A stretch of DNA of 64,000 bases from Rhizobiales bacterium 62-17. GTDB taxonomy: Bacteria; Pseudomonadota; Alphaproteobacteria; Rhizobiales; Beijerinckiaceae. Below the pieces are notes generated by a model. That model saw nothing but the letters and a program-made list of their open reading frames with translations, made no database searches and was not told the DNA's origin. The stretch spans positions 310,001 to 374,000 of the forward strand of contig MKVW01000009.1 of NCBI GenBank assembly GCA_001898965.1. Reading direction: 5' to 3'. Numbering within the stretch: the stretch's first letter is position 1; every line of letters begins with the position of its first letter. Below, in pieces: positions 1 to 8,494 of the stretch. The position numbers were made by a program, and so were the translations under genes.

Positions 1-114
1 AACCGAAAATGAATATCTCTGCCACGCAGCGTTCAGCCAGCGCCTCCTAATGTCGCCCCATCGTTTCAGTTGCCTGCGGACACACCAGGGCTGAGACAGG
101 CATAGGAGAGTTAC

Positions 115-435
115 ATGAGAACGATTATCCGCAAGACCGCGATGGCCGCTGTTGCCGCCCTTGCCCTGGGTTCTGCGATGGTCGCCTCGACGACCGCTGA
201 CGCCGGCTGGCGCGGCCGTGGCTGGGGCGCCCCCGTCGCCGCCGGCATCATCGGCGGCCTGGCCCTGGGCGCGATCGCCGCGCAAGCCGCGCAGCCGCGC
301 TACTACAGCGAGCCGTCCTACCCGGCTTATTACCCCGTCGCCGAGCCGCAGGCCTATTGCTACGTCGACCGTCGCCCGGCCTACAACGCTTATGGCGATT
401 TCATCGGCTGGCGCCCGGTTCGCGTCTGTAATTAA
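115..435 (+). CDS. small secreted Gly/Tyr-rich protein
   Basis: This 106-residue protein has a clear Sec signal peptide: Arg/Lys-rich start, an Ala-rich hydrophobic core, and likely cleavage after ADA near residue 30. A WRGRGWG stretch follows, then a Gly/Ala hydrophobic segment (about residues 42-60) and a Tyr/Pro-rich tail with two cysteines (CY near residue 82 and VCN at the end). This layout is typical of abundant small periplasmic or envelope proteins of Hyphomicrobiales, including BA14K-like ones; their role is not settled. The start is supported by AGGAG eight bases upstream. A rho-independent terminator follows, so it is probably a monocistronic, well-expressed gene. Family membership is by resemblance only. 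Confidence 0.75.
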   Translation: MRTIIRKTAMAAVAALALGSAMVASTTADAGWRGRGWGAPVAAGIIGGLALGAIAAQAAQPRYYSEPSYPAYYPVAEPQAYCYVDRRPAYNAYGDFIGWRPVRVCN

Positions 436-505
436 GCGCCTTCTTGGCGTCACCGATCGTCGGTCCTGAACTTCAGCCCGCCCCGCACCGCACAGGACCG
501 TCGCG

Positions 506-542
506 CCCCTCCGGATCACCCCGTCCGGAGGGGTAATTTTTT
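506..542 (+). terminator. rho-independent terminator after the small secreted protein gene
   Basis: A perfect 10-bp stem (CCCCTCCGGA / TCCGGAGGGG) with an 8-base loop is followed by TAA and six T residues. It lies 70 bases after the stop codon of the gene at 115-435. Confidence 0.85.
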
Positions 543-626
543 ATGCGCACGATGACGCGCAAAAAATGATGCCGCTGACTCTGACGAGCAGCGGCATATA
601 AAATCAGATCGACCCTGATCGCAATT

Positions 627-2084
627 TTAGCGCGCGAAGGACAAGACGCCCGACGGCAGCGGCTCGTGCGCTCCAGTGATGATGCCCGGCAGCGACGACG
701 TCTTCTGTCTTGGATCGACGACTTTGGAATTCTGTTGCGGATGCTGCTGCGCCGGCGGCTGGCGCAACGATGAACGCGCGGCCGGACGAGACGGCGGCGC
801 GACAACCGGCGTAACGGCAGGTGTCGAAGCCGTCGTATCGGCAGCGGTCGGAGCCGCAGCCGGTGCGGCCTCATCCGCTTTCAGAACATCGGCAATGCCC
901 ATCCAGCGCTGATAGAACGGCTTGTCCGCGGCGGTCGCGGTCGCAGGCACGGCGACCGGCGGCGTGGCCGGCGCAAAAGCAGTGGCGGTCGGCACGGCTG
1001 GCGCCACGGGCTGCGCGGTCGAGCGGGCGACGGCGGTGGCGGCCGGTTGCACGGACGTCGCGGCCGGCGTTGCCTTGGCGACAGCGGTGCGCGGCGCCGG
1101 CTTGCCCTTATCGTCGAGATCGATTTCGACCGGACCGGCGGCGAGCGCCTCGGGACGGCTGACCATGGTGACGTGAGCGAATTGCGGGTTCTGGCCACCG
1201 TCCGAATAGACGACCTTGACCGGCCTCACGCCATTGGCGACGAGTTCGGCGACCTTGGCGTCCTGATCGCGACGACGCTCGGCAACAAGTGCGCTCGTTT
1301 CGGCATCTTGAACCGGTGCGCAACCAGCGCCGTTCATCGAAGCCGAGCCGAAAGTGTAACGGCCATTGCAGACGGCCACGCGCGGCTCGCGCTTGGACAC
1401 TTCGAACTGGTCGTAGCCTTCCTTGATCTCTTTCCAGAACGGCATGTTCGGATCGACGCGATGCTTGGCCAGATTTTCCGGCGACATGCGGAACGGCATC
1501 GACTGCATCTGGATGGCTTGCTGACCGCCGGCGAAAGCCTCGCGCGCGATCGCATAGATTTCGGCGATCTGTTCGTCGGTCATGGAGAAGCAGCCAGCCG
1601 ACGAGCAGTCGCCGTGCACCATGATCATGCTGCCGGTATAGCCCTTCGACCGATCATAGGCGTTGGGATAGCCGACGTTGAACGACAGATAATAGTTGGA
1701 ATTCGGATTCATCTGCGCCGGCGTGATCGAATAGAAGCCTTCCGGCACCTGCCGGTCGCCTTCGCGCTTCTTCGGACCGAGCTGGCCGGACCAGCGGCAC
1801 ATCGGATAGGTTTTCAGATGAACGTAGGAGCCGTCGGCGGTCTGTTTCCAGATCTCGAGTTCGGACTCTTTCTTGTAGGTGCGAATGAGGATCGGCGCGT
1901 TCTTCGACGAGCCCTTGCTCTGGATCAACGCCAATGTGTCGGCGGGAATCGGCTGATAGGCCCTGGCGCTGCGCAGCCCGTTCGAATCCTGACAGGCCGC
2001 AAGCACGCCAGCCACCACGAGCGCTGCCGCGATCTTAATCGCCTTTGCTGAGGTGGCTCTGGAAGCAAACTTCTTCGAGATCAT
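627..2084 (-). CDS. lipoprotein L,D-transpeptidase (YafK/ErfK-type)
   Basis: This 485-residue protein starts with a signal peptide ending in a lipobox (LAAC, Cys near residue 30), so it is probably a lipoprotein. Residues about 60-240 form a YafK-like L,D-transpeptidase domain. The catalytic signature is visible as HGDCSSAGCFSM (near residues 157-168), giving the His and the nucleophilic Cys of the HxxxxxxGCF motif. Such enzymes crosslink peptidoglycan stem peptides or attach proteins to them. After about residue 300 the sequence becomes a long Ala/Pro/Thr-rich low-complexity tail, which could span the periplasm or contact peptidoglycan. The gene stands alone, about 230 bases from accA on the same strand. 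Substrate is unknown. Confidence 0.85.
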   Translation of the reverse strand: MISKKFASRATSAKAIKIAAALVVAGVLAACQDSNGLRSARAYQPIPADTLALIQSKGSSKNAPILIRTYKKESELEIWKQTADGSYVHLKTYPMCRWSGQLGPKKREGDRQVPEGFYSITPAQMNPNSNYYLSFNVGYPNAYDRSKGYTGSMIMVHGDCSSAGCFSMTDEQIAEIYAIAREAFAGGQQAIQMQSMPFRMSPENLAKHRVDPNMPFWKEIKEGYDQFEVSKREPRVAVCNGRYTFGSASMNGAGCAPVQDAETSALVAERRRDQDAKVAELVANGVRPVKVVYSDGGQNPQFAHVTMVSRPEALAAGPVEIDLDDKGKPAPRTAVAKATPAATSVQPAATAVARSTAQPVAPAVPTATAFAPATPPVAVPATATAADKPFYQRWMGIADVLKADEAAPAAAPTAADTTASTPAVTPVVAPPSRPAARSSLRQPPAQQHPQQNSKVVDPRQKTSSLPGIITGAHEPLPSGVLSFAR

Positions 2085-2313
2085 TGCGCAACAAATCCGT
2101 CTAAACGACGTTTAAGGAAACTGAGCGGCTCGAACCGGTTTACGGCCGTTATCGTTACACGCAGGTTACTGGAGCAGGACCGAATTCCCGGACAGGGTAA
2201 ACGGTATGTTAACTGTGCGGCATCCCAGCGCAAATACGTTTCATCAGAAACGGATTTGCGCTTTTACTTCTATTCGACGCGTCCTTGTTCCAAAACGCTA
2301 TGCTTTCAATAGG

Positions 2314-3273
2314 TCAAAGCCGACGGCCAATCGCTAGAAACTTTTCCTCGCGCGCCAACCGGATCGCCTCTGGCGGCATGTTGTCCATGCTGCGCAGCGA
2401 CGTTTCGATGGCGTCACCCGTCCACTGTATCGCCTTTTCCGGATCGCGGTGGGCACCCCCCGTCGGCTCCGGCACGATGGCATCAATGATGCCGAATTTC
2501 AGCAAATCTTGGGCAGTGATCTTCATATTTGTCGCCGCGTCCTGTTTGCGGGCGCTGTCGCGCCACAGGATCGAGGCCGAGGCTTCCGGCGAAGCGACTG
2601 TATAAATGGAATGTTCCAGCATCAGCACGCGATTGGCCGTGGCAATGGCGACGGCGCCGCCCGATCCGCCTTCCCCGACAATCACCGAAATATTCGGCAC
2701 GCCGAGCTGCAGACAGGCATCGGTGGAGCGGGCGATGGCCTCGGCCTGGCCACGTTCTTCCGCATCGATGCCCGGAAAGGCGCCGGCCGTATCGACCAGC
2801 GAAATGACCGGAATCCCGAACCGGTCGGCCAGTTCCATCAGCCGCACCGCCTTGCGATAGCCCTCCGGCCGGGCCATGCCGAAATTGTGCCGCAGCCGGC
2901 CCTCGGTGTCGGAGCCCTTTTCCTGGCCCATGATGCAGACCGACTGGCCGCGGAAACGACCGAAGCCGCCGACGATGGCTTCGTCCTCGGCGAATTTGCG
3001 ATCACCGGCGAGAGGCGTGAAGTCCTCAACCAAACTATTGATATAGTTGCTGAAATGTGGGCGGCTCTGGTGCCGCGCGACCTGCGTCTTCTGCCAGGGC
3101 GTAAGCTTGCCGTAGAGATCGGCCAGCGCCTTGGCGGCCTTGGCTTCAAGCTGCGCCAGTTCGTCGCCGATGGCGATACTGCCATCACGGTCGGCCACGG
3201 CGCGCAATTCGTCGACCTTAGCCTCGAGCTCGGCGACAGGCTTTTCAAAATCCAAATAGGAACGCATCGGCAC
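2314..3273 (-). CDS. accA: acetyl-CoA carboxylase carboxyltransferase subunit alpha
   Basis: AccA forms the carboxyltransferase with AccD, moving the carboxyl group from carboxybiotin to acetyl-CoA to make malonyl-CoA, the first committed step of fatty acid synthesis in the cytoplasm. The 319-residue length is normal for the family. The N-terminal helical segment (YLDFEKPVAELEAKVDELR) is characteristic, and the crotonase-like core shows DTAGAFPG and GEGGSGGA, which build the acyl-CoA and carboxybiotin sites. It is transcribed in the same direction as xerD upstream, but a 214-base gap with a short tandem repeat suggests its own promoter. The xerD/accA neighbourhood is commonly seen in Hyphomicrobiales (from memory). 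Confidence 0.97.
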   Translation of the reverse strand: MPMRSYLDFEKPVAELEAKVDELRAVADRDGSIAIGDELAQLEAKAAKALADLYGKLTPWQKTQVARHQSRPHFSNYINSLVEDFTPLAGDRKFAEDEAIVGGFGRFRGQSVCIMGQEKGSDTEGRLRHNFGMARPEGYRKAVRLMELADRFGIPVISLVDTAGAFPGIDAEERGQAEAIARSTDACLQLGVPNISVIVGEGGSGGAVAIATANRVLMLEHSIYTVASPEASASILWRDSARKQDAATNMKITAQDLLKFGIIDAIVPEPTGGAHRDPEKAIQWTGDAIETSLRSMDNMPPEAIRLAREEKFLAIGRRL

Positions 3274-3457
3274 CTGGAAAAACTGAAGCTAGAGCGTTTT
3301 GCAGTCGGATGAAGTCAAACGCTACGAAATCCAAACAATGAGCCCGGGCAAAATGGCGTCTCGATCGAAACGCGATTTGCTATGGGTTGGCTCGGCGCGC
3401 GGAAACTGGCCTCCAGCCCCCTCGAAGTCAAGAAGATAGCCAGAAATAGCCAAGTAG

Positions 3458-3483
3458 CGGTTTATCTGAACGGTTTATCTGAA
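3458..3483. repeat. 13-bp tandem repeat downstream of xerD
   Basis: CGGTTTATCTGAA occurs twice in direct tandem, and a degenerate third copy (CGGCTTATCCGG) runs into the xerD stop codon. It lies between xerD and accA. No function is evident. Confidence 0.7.
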
Positions 3484-3487
3484 CGGC

Positions 3488-4435
3488 TTATCCGGCCTGA
3501 TCGTCACTGAGCGGATGCAGGTCGCGCACCATGGCCTTGGTCCGCTCGTCCAGCACATGGGTGTAGATCTGGGTGGTGGAAATGTCGGCATGGCCCAAAA
3601 GCTCCTGAACCACCCGCAAATCGGCGCCGTTCTGCAATAAATGGCTGGCAAAGGCGTGGCGCAGCACGTGCGGGCTGATCTGCGCGGCCGCGATGCCGGC
3701 GGCGGCGGCCGTCGCCTTCAGGTCCCGGGCGAAGGCCTGGCGGGTCAGATGACCGCTCTCGCTGTCCGACGGAAAAAGCCAAGGCTGTGTCGCAAGACCC
3801 GGCTGAAGCTGATCGAGCAAAGCCCGATAGGCGGCCATGGCCTGGCGCGCCACATCCGAGATCGGCACGATCCGCTCGCGCCCGCCCTTGCCGCGGATCG
3901 TCAGCCATTGCTGCGACGAAGCCGCCGTGAGCGGCAGCGACACCAATTCGGAGACGCGCAGGCCCGTCGCGTAAAGCAATTCCAGCAGGCAGGACATGCG
4001 CGCCGCCCGCAGCCGCTCGCCAGCCGGGCGCGCCGGATCGTCGAGCCCTTCATGCGCCACCCGCAAGAGACGATCGACATCGGCAATGGTGAGCACTTTC
4101 GGCAGTGGCCGGCCGGTCTTAGGCGCGTCGATCACGATGGTCGGATTGTCGGTGCGCCGCCCCTCCGCGTGCAGAAACTTGTGAAACTGACGTAGGCACG
4201 ACAGCCGCCTGGCCGCCGAAGCAGGTTTCAGGCCGCGCGCCGACAGATCGGCCAGATAAGCCTGCACCCCAGCGCTATCCACCTCGACCGGCGAGACGCC
4301 CTGCTCTTGCAGAAAGCTCAGATAATCTTCGAGGTCGCGGCCATAGGCTTCGAGCGTATTCTTGGCGGCGCCGCGCTCGGCCGCCACCATTTCCAGGAAT
4401 TGGCGAGACAGGACGGAGGCGGGAAGCGGTGGCAT
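3488..4435 (-). CDS. xerD: site-specific tyrosine recombinase XerD
   Basis: XerD acts with XerC and FtsK at the dif site to resolve chromosome dimers. The 315-residue protein has an N-terminal SAM-like core-binding domain (about residues 8-95) and a C-terminal catalytic domain. All active-site residues are recognisable: Arg in ATGLRVSEL, Lys in the RGKGGRER beta-hairpin, the HxxR of SPHVLRHAFASHLL, His in LLGHADIS and the Tyr nucleophile in TTQIYTHV. The length and the absence of a neighbouring integrase, phage or att structure favour the housekeeping recombinase over a mobile-element integrase. A short membrane protein gene lies six bases upstream on the same strand. Confidence 0.93.
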   Translation of the reverse strand: MPPLPASVLSRQFLEMVAAERGAAKNTLEAYGRDLEDYLSFLQEQGVSPVEVDSAGVQAYLADLSARGLKPASAARRLSCLRQFHKFLHAEGRRTDNPTIVIDAPKTGRPLPKVLTIADVDRLLRVAHEGLDDPARPAGERLRAARMSCLLELLYATGLRVSELVSLPLTAASSQQWLTIRGKGGRERIVPISDVARQAMAAYRALLDQLQPGLATQPWLFPSDSESGHLTRQAFARDLKATAAAAGIAAAQISPHVLRHAFASHLLQNGADLRVVQELLGHADISTTQIYTHVLDERTKAMVRDLHPLSDDQAG

Positions 4436-4441
4436 GAGAGG

Positions 4442-4597
4442 CTACCGGTTGAGCCGATTGGGCGGGATAACCTGGATCATCTCACGCGGTTGCGGCTCGA
4501 CGAAGGCAACGAGCGCGAGCATGCCGCCCCAAACGAGGCCGACCAGGATCGCGATGACGAGCAGGAACCGAATCAGGCTCGGCACGGGTGTCTCCAC
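4442..4597 (-). CDS. short single-pass membrane protein
   Basis: The reading frame encodes one hydrophobic helix (IRFLLVIAILVGLVWGGMLA) followed by a conserved-looking tail (FVEPQPREMIQVIPPNRLNR). Short proteins with a tail of the form VEP.PRE are found next to xerD or aroK in other Hyphomicrobiales as far as I recall; their role is unknown. The stop lies six bases before the xerD start, suggesting co-transcription. The start is uncertain: the GTG at 4597 is used here, with a GTG at 4585 or an upstream TTG at 4630 as alternatives. It is divergent from aroKB, with about 140 bases for two promoters. Confidence 0.6.
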   Translation of the reverse strand: METPVPSLIRFLLVIAILVGLVWGGMLALVAFVEPQPREMIQVIPPNRLNR

Positions 4598-4734
4598 GCC
4601 AGAATCGGCGTCTTTGACCACCAATATCAACCAATTGCAAACATCCTGGGCAGGGCGAGCCAGGGGCCAAGTTTGGCTTGGCTGTTGCAGGGACAGGTTT
4701 AATTTTCCCGCGCCGACGTGATAGAGGCTCGCCC

Positions 4735-6432
4735 ATGCTTACTGAAGTCGACCCCCGCGCCGCCTCCATCGTCCGCAAGCTCTGCGGCCGATCGATCGTG
4801 CTCGTCGGCATGATGGGCTCGGGCAAGACCTCGGTCGGCCGCCGCCTGGCCCAGCGCCTCGGCCTCGATTTCGTCGACGCCGATCATGAGATCGAAGCCG
4901 CAGCCGACATGACCATTCAGGAAATCTTCGCCCGCCATGGCGAGGGCTATTTCCGCGATGGCGAGCGCCGCGTGATGGCGCGTCTCCTGGCGGAAAAGCA
5001 AAGGGTGCTGGCGACGGGCGGTGGCGCCTTCATGCAGGCGCTGACACGCGAGAACATTTCCCGCCACGGCGTGTCCGTCTGGCTCAATGCCGATCTCGAC
5101 GTACTGGCCCGCCGCGTCCGCAAGCGCACCAACCGGCCGATGCTGCACACCACCAATCCGGAAGACACCCTGCGCAAGCTCATCGACGAGCGCTATCCTG
5201 TCTATGCGCAGGCCGATGTCTCCGTTCTCTCCATCGACGGCCCGCATGACGTGGTCGTCGATGCCATCCTCGAACAACTCGAAACCAATCTCGATCGTCT
5301 CGTGCGCCAAGAAACTCCCACCCAAGCCACCGTCCGCGTCGAACTCGACAACCGCGCCTATGACATCGTCATCGGCCAGGATCTGATCGTCTCCGCCGGC
5401 CGCTATATCTCCACCCTGTTTCCGAAATCCGCTTGCGCCATCGTCACCGACGAGAATCTGGCGCGCGAACATCTGCCGGCGCTGGAGCGTGGCCTCGATG
5501 CCCATGGCATTCGCCACGCGCGCATCGTCATCACGCCGGGCGAACCGTCGAAATGCTGGAGCACGTTCGCCCGCGTCTGCGACGACATCATCGCCGCCAA
5601 GATGGAACGCGGCGATCTCGTCGTCGCGCTCGGCGGCGGTGTCGTCGGCGATCTGGCGGGCTTCGCCGCCGCCACCGTGCGGCGCGGCATGCGCTTCATC
5701 CAGATCCCCACCAGCCTGCTGGCGCAGGTCGATTCCTCCGTCGGCGGCAAGACCGCTATTAATTCCGACCATGGCAAAAATCTGATCGGCGCGTTCTATC
5801 AGCCTTCGCTCGTGCTGGCCGACACCGGCGCGCTCGCCACGCTGCCGCCGCGCGAATTCCGCGCCGGCTATGCCGAGGTTGTCAAATACGGGCTGATCGA
5901 CGACGCGCCGTTCTTCGACTGGCTCACCACCAACTGGCAGGCGATTTTCGCGCGCGGCCCCGAGCTGATCGAAGCCATCCGCAAGAGCTGCGCCTCGAAA
6001 GCCGCGGTCGTTGCCCGCGACGAGACCGAACAGGGCGACCGCGCGCTGCTCAATCTCGGCCACACCTTCGGCCATGCGCTGGAAACCCTGCTGCACTACG
6101 ACAACGAACGGCTCGTGCACGGCGAGGGTGTCGCCATCGGTGTGGCCTGTGCCGCCCGTTTCTCGGCAAAACTTGGTTATGCCAGCGCCAGCGATGCGGA
6201 ACGCGTCGAGGCGCATCTCAAGGAATGCGGCCTGCCGAGCCGCATCACCCAAATCAAGGGCTGGAACCACGGCCCCGATCAGATTCTCGAAGCCATGTAT
6301 CAGGACAAGAAAGTGCAGCGCGGATCGCTGACCTTCATTCTGATGCGCCGCATCGGCGAGAGTTTTATCGCGCGCGGTGTCGAGGCCGAGAAGGTGCGCG
6401 CCTTCCTCGACGAGGAACTGGCGCACCACTAA
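4735..6432 (+). CDS. aroKB: bifunctional shikimate kinase / 3-dehydroquinate synthase fusion
   Basis: One continuous 565-residue protein carries two consecutive enzyme domains of the shikimate pathway. The N-terminal 190 residues are shikimate kinase: Walker A GMMGSGKT (residues 25-32), the shikimate-binding DADHEIE segment, GGGAF, and the lid arginines near NRPM. From about residue 200 the protein is 3-dehydroquinate synthase, with GGGVVGDLAGF for NAD binding, the PTSLLAQVDSSVGGKT block, and metal ligands Glu in YAEVVKYG, His in NLGHTFGHALE and His in VHGEG. The enzymes catalyse non-adjacent steps (DAHP to dehydroquinate; shikimate to shikimate-3-phosphate). In most alphaproteobacteria aroK and aroB are separate neighbours. 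The ATG at 4735 matches the kinase N-terminus better than an in-frame start 57 bases upstream. Confidence 0.95.
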   Translation: MLTEVDPRAASIVRKLCGRSIVLVGMMGSGKTSVGRRLAQRLGLDFVDADHEIEAAADMTIQEIFARHGEGYFRDGERRVMARLLAEKQRVLATGGGAFMQALTRENISRHGVSVWLNADLDVLARRVRKRTNRPMLHTTNPEDTLRKLIDERYPVYAQADVSVLSIDGPHDVVVDAILEQLETNLDRLVRQETPTQATVRVELDNRAYDIVIGQDLIVSAGRYISTLFPKSACAIVTDENLAREHLPALERGLDAHGIRHARIVITPGEPSKCWSTFARVCDDIIAAKMERGDLVVALGGGVVGDLAGFAAATVRRGMRFIQIPTSLLAQVDSSVGGKTAINSDHGKNLIGAFYQPSLVLADTGALATLPPREFRAGYAEVVKYGLIDDAPFFDWLTTNWQAIFARGPELIEAIRKSCASKAAVVARDETEQGDRALLNLGHTFGHALETLLHYDNERLVHGEGVAIGVACAARFSAKLGYASASDAERVEAHLKECGLPSRITQIKGWNHGPDQILEAMYQDKKVQRGSLTFILMRRIGESFIARGVEAEKVRAFLDEELAHH

Positions 6433-6441
6433 GCTTCGCTC

Positions 6442-7458
6442 TTACGGCGCGAGCATGATCGTTTTCGCCCGCGCGATCACATCCGGCGGCGTATCAAGAA
6501 TGCGGTTGGAGATCTCCTGTGACTGTTCCCCGGTCAAAGGGCTCATATCGAGCCCCATCTTGCCCGCTTCCGCGAGAAAGGCCGGCGACACCACCGTCTG
6601 ATCGAAAGCCCGCCGCAGTGCGTTGAGGCGATCGGCGGGAACGCCAGGTGTCGTCACGAGTGAACGCGACAGGGCGACGCTCGCCGACAGAAAATCGAGG
6701 AGTGCCCGATCGTCGGCATTGGGCGCCAGCTCCAGAAGCAGTGGCACGTCCTTCATGTCGGGATGGCGCGTCAGGCCGATCTGAACGAGCGGGATGATCG
6801 TCTTGTCCTGAACCCAATCGGGTTTCGTCGCCTTCCAGGCGGCCCAGGCATTGGTCGCACGGCCCTGCACTTCGCCGCGCTCCATCGCCAGATTGACCTG
6901 CGCGCCGCCGGCATAGCCCGAGACGACAGAAACCTTATATCCAAGCTGTTGCAGCGCCCGCACATAATAAACCCCGCTATCGCCCGACGTCGTGCCGAGA
7001 ACCAGCGGATTGCCTTTCAAGGCGTCGATGGAGGTGACGCCGGCGGTATGCCAGGCCACCATGACATTGGGGCTGGTGCTGGTGTTGCCGACGAAGTTGA
7101 ACGCCCGCAGATCGAAAGCCACCTCCGGCGTGCCGATCGCCTGAAGCGTGCCGACGCTGGGAAACATCATGTGCAAGGTCGCGCCATCGCGCGGCACGCG
7201 CGTGGCCATATGGTTCATCGCGATGATGCCGCCGCCACCGGGCATATTGCGCGTGATGAAGGACGGATGGCCGGGGATGAACTCCGGCATGAAACGGGCG
7301 AGCAGCCTGGCGCGCAGATCGAAGTCATTGCCGGCCGTCGTCGGCACCAGCATTTCCATCGTCCGGCTGCGATAGAAGGATGCGACAGTGTCCTGAGCCT
7401 GGGCCGGGAGCACGATCGGCACCCAACACAGCGCGAGAAGACCAAGCAACCGCGTCAT
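6442..7458 (-). CDS. Bug/TctC-type periplasmic binding protein 1
   Basis: A 338-residue extracytoplasmic binding protein of the tripartite tricarboxylate transporter (Bug) family, with a Sec signal peptide ending around PAQAQD. Family features visible are the first strand followed by the ligand loop (MLVPTTAGNDFDLRARL), the Asn-Pro-Gly-Gly block (NMPGGGGIIAMNHMA) and the later FNFVGNTSTSPNVM segment. Bug proteins bind organic acids or aromatic acids through water-bridged carboxylates. No TctA or TctB membrane gene is nearby, so the partner is elsewhere or the protein senses rather than transports. An in-frame extension runs upstream, but the ATG at 7458 precedes the signal peptide. It lies 22 bases after a second Bug gene, in the MarR/CoA-transferase cluster, and converges on aroKB with nine bases between. 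Confidence 0.87.
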   Translation of the reverse strand: MTRLLGLLALCWVPIVLPAQAQDTVASFYRSRTMEMLVPTTAGNDFDLRARLLARFMPEFIPGHPSFITRNMPGGGGIIAMNHMATRVPRDGATLHMMFPSVGTLQAIGTPEVAFDLRAFNFVGNTSTSPNVMVAWHTAGVTSIDALKGNPLVLGTTSGDSGVYYVRALQQLGYKVSVVSGYAGGAQVNLAMERGEVQGRATNAWAAWKATKPDWVQDKTIIPLVQIGLTRHPDMKDVPLLLELAPNADDRALLDFLSASVALSRSLVTTPGVPADRLNALRRAFDQTVVSPAFLAEAGKMGLDMSPLTGEQSQEISNRILDTPPDVIARAKTIMLAP

Positions 7459-7480
7459 GAGACTTTCCAACGGCGCATCC

Positions 7481-8443
7481 TCATCCCTGTTTCTCGATAC
7501 CGGCCCGCTGAAAATAATCGGCCCAGTCCTTGATCTCCTTGAGATAGAAGGCCTGCGCATCGGCGCGCGACATCGGCCAGGGCTCGTTGCCGATGCTGAA
7601 CAGAAAGCGACGGGCATCGTCGGTGCGCACCACATCGGTGATCCAGCCATGCAGGGGATCGAGAATGCTGGCAGGCGTGCGCGCCGGTGCGAACACGCTC
7701 CACCAGCTGGCGATATCGATATCGAAGCCCTGCTCGCGCATCGTCGGATATTGCGGCATCGCCGCCGACCGCTCACCCGTCGAAACCGCGATGATGCGTA
7801 CGCGCCCCGCATTGGCGTGACCGACGCCGGAGGCGCTGTCGATGAAAGCGAAATCCAGCGCGCCGTTGCCGAGATCGGTGATCCAATCGGCCGAAGTGCG
7901 ATACTGCACGTCCAAGGGCTTGGCGCCGATGCTGTCGGCGTAGAGAGAGCCCAGGACACGCGCCGTCGGAAATGCCGTGCCGTAGCTCGCCTTGTCGCCC
8001 TTCTCGCGCAGCACCTTCGTCAGCTCGCCTAAGGTCTTCACGGGGGACTTTGGCCCGACGACCATCAAGGTCGGCTGACGCGAAAACATCGCCACCATCG
8101 TCAGATCGTTGGCGACATCGAAGGACATTTTCTTGAAAGTGGCCGGGCTCGCGGCCAGCGAGCCGCCGCCGGTGGGATGCAGCGTATAGCCATCCGGTTT
8201 GGACCGAGCCACATATTCCGCCGCGATATTGCCACCCGCGCCCGGCTTGTTCTCGACCACCACCGTTTTCAGCACCGGACGCAGCTTCTCGGCGAAGAAA
8301 CGGGCGATGACATCGGGGCCGCTTCCGGGCGCATAGCCGAGAACGAAATGCACGTCTTTCGACGGATAGGCCTGGGCATTGGCGAGCGCGGGATACGCTG
8401 CCACCGCAAGGCCCGACATGACGAATGTGCGCCGATCGATCAT
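7481..8443 (-). CDS. Bug/TctC-type periplasmic binding protein 2
   Basis: A 320-residue Bug-family binding protein. The N-terminus MIDRRTFVMSGLAVAAYPALANAQ carries a twin-arginine-like motif (DRRTFVMSG) before the hydrophobic segment, so export may be by Tat. Diagnostic family segments are VHFVLGYAPGSGPDVIARFFAE, VVENKPGAGGNIAAEYVA and PDGYTLHP. The start at 8443 is chosen because a strong Shine-Dalgarno (GGGGAGG) lies just upstream; an in-frame ATG 36 bases earlier lacks one. It is in the same direction as the crotonase and CoA-transferase genes upstream, so an aromatic or short organic acid ligand is plausible but inferred only from context. Confidence 0.9.
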   Translation of the reverse strand: MIDRRTFVMSGLAVAAYPALANAQAYPSKDVHFVLGYAPGSGPDVIARFFAEKLRPVLKTVVVENKPGAGGNIAAEYVARSKPDGYTLHPTGGGSLAASPATFKKMSFDVANDLTMVAMFSRQPTLMVVGPKSPVKTLGELTKVLREKGDKASYGTAFPTARVLGSLYADSIGAKPLDVQYRTSADWITDLGNGALDFAFIDSASGVGHANAGRVRIIAVSTGERSAAMPQYPTMREQGFDIDIASWWSVFAPARTPASILDPLHGWITDVVRTDDARRFLFSIGNEPWPMSRADAQAFYLKEIKDWADYFQRAGIEKQG

Positions 8444-8494
8444 TTTGTTTCCTCCCCTCTCTATTGATGCTTTTCCCAACCCGATCGGCTGGCT

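Noticed and set aside
3488-4435. The tyrosine recombinase as an integrase of a mobile element
   Set aside because: Sequence and length fit housekeeping XerD, it sits beside accA and aroKB, and no att repeats, excisionase or phage genes are present.
4699-6429. A long open frame antisense to aroKB
   Set aside because: It mirrors the real gene on the opposite strand, has no recognisable domain, and is a common artefact in GC-rich DNA.
6442-7959. A 505-residue reading covering a Bug gene plus upstream sequence
   Set aside because: Residues before the ATG at 7458 overlap the second Bug gene in another frame and look like low-complexity shadow sequence; the signal peptide starts at 7458.
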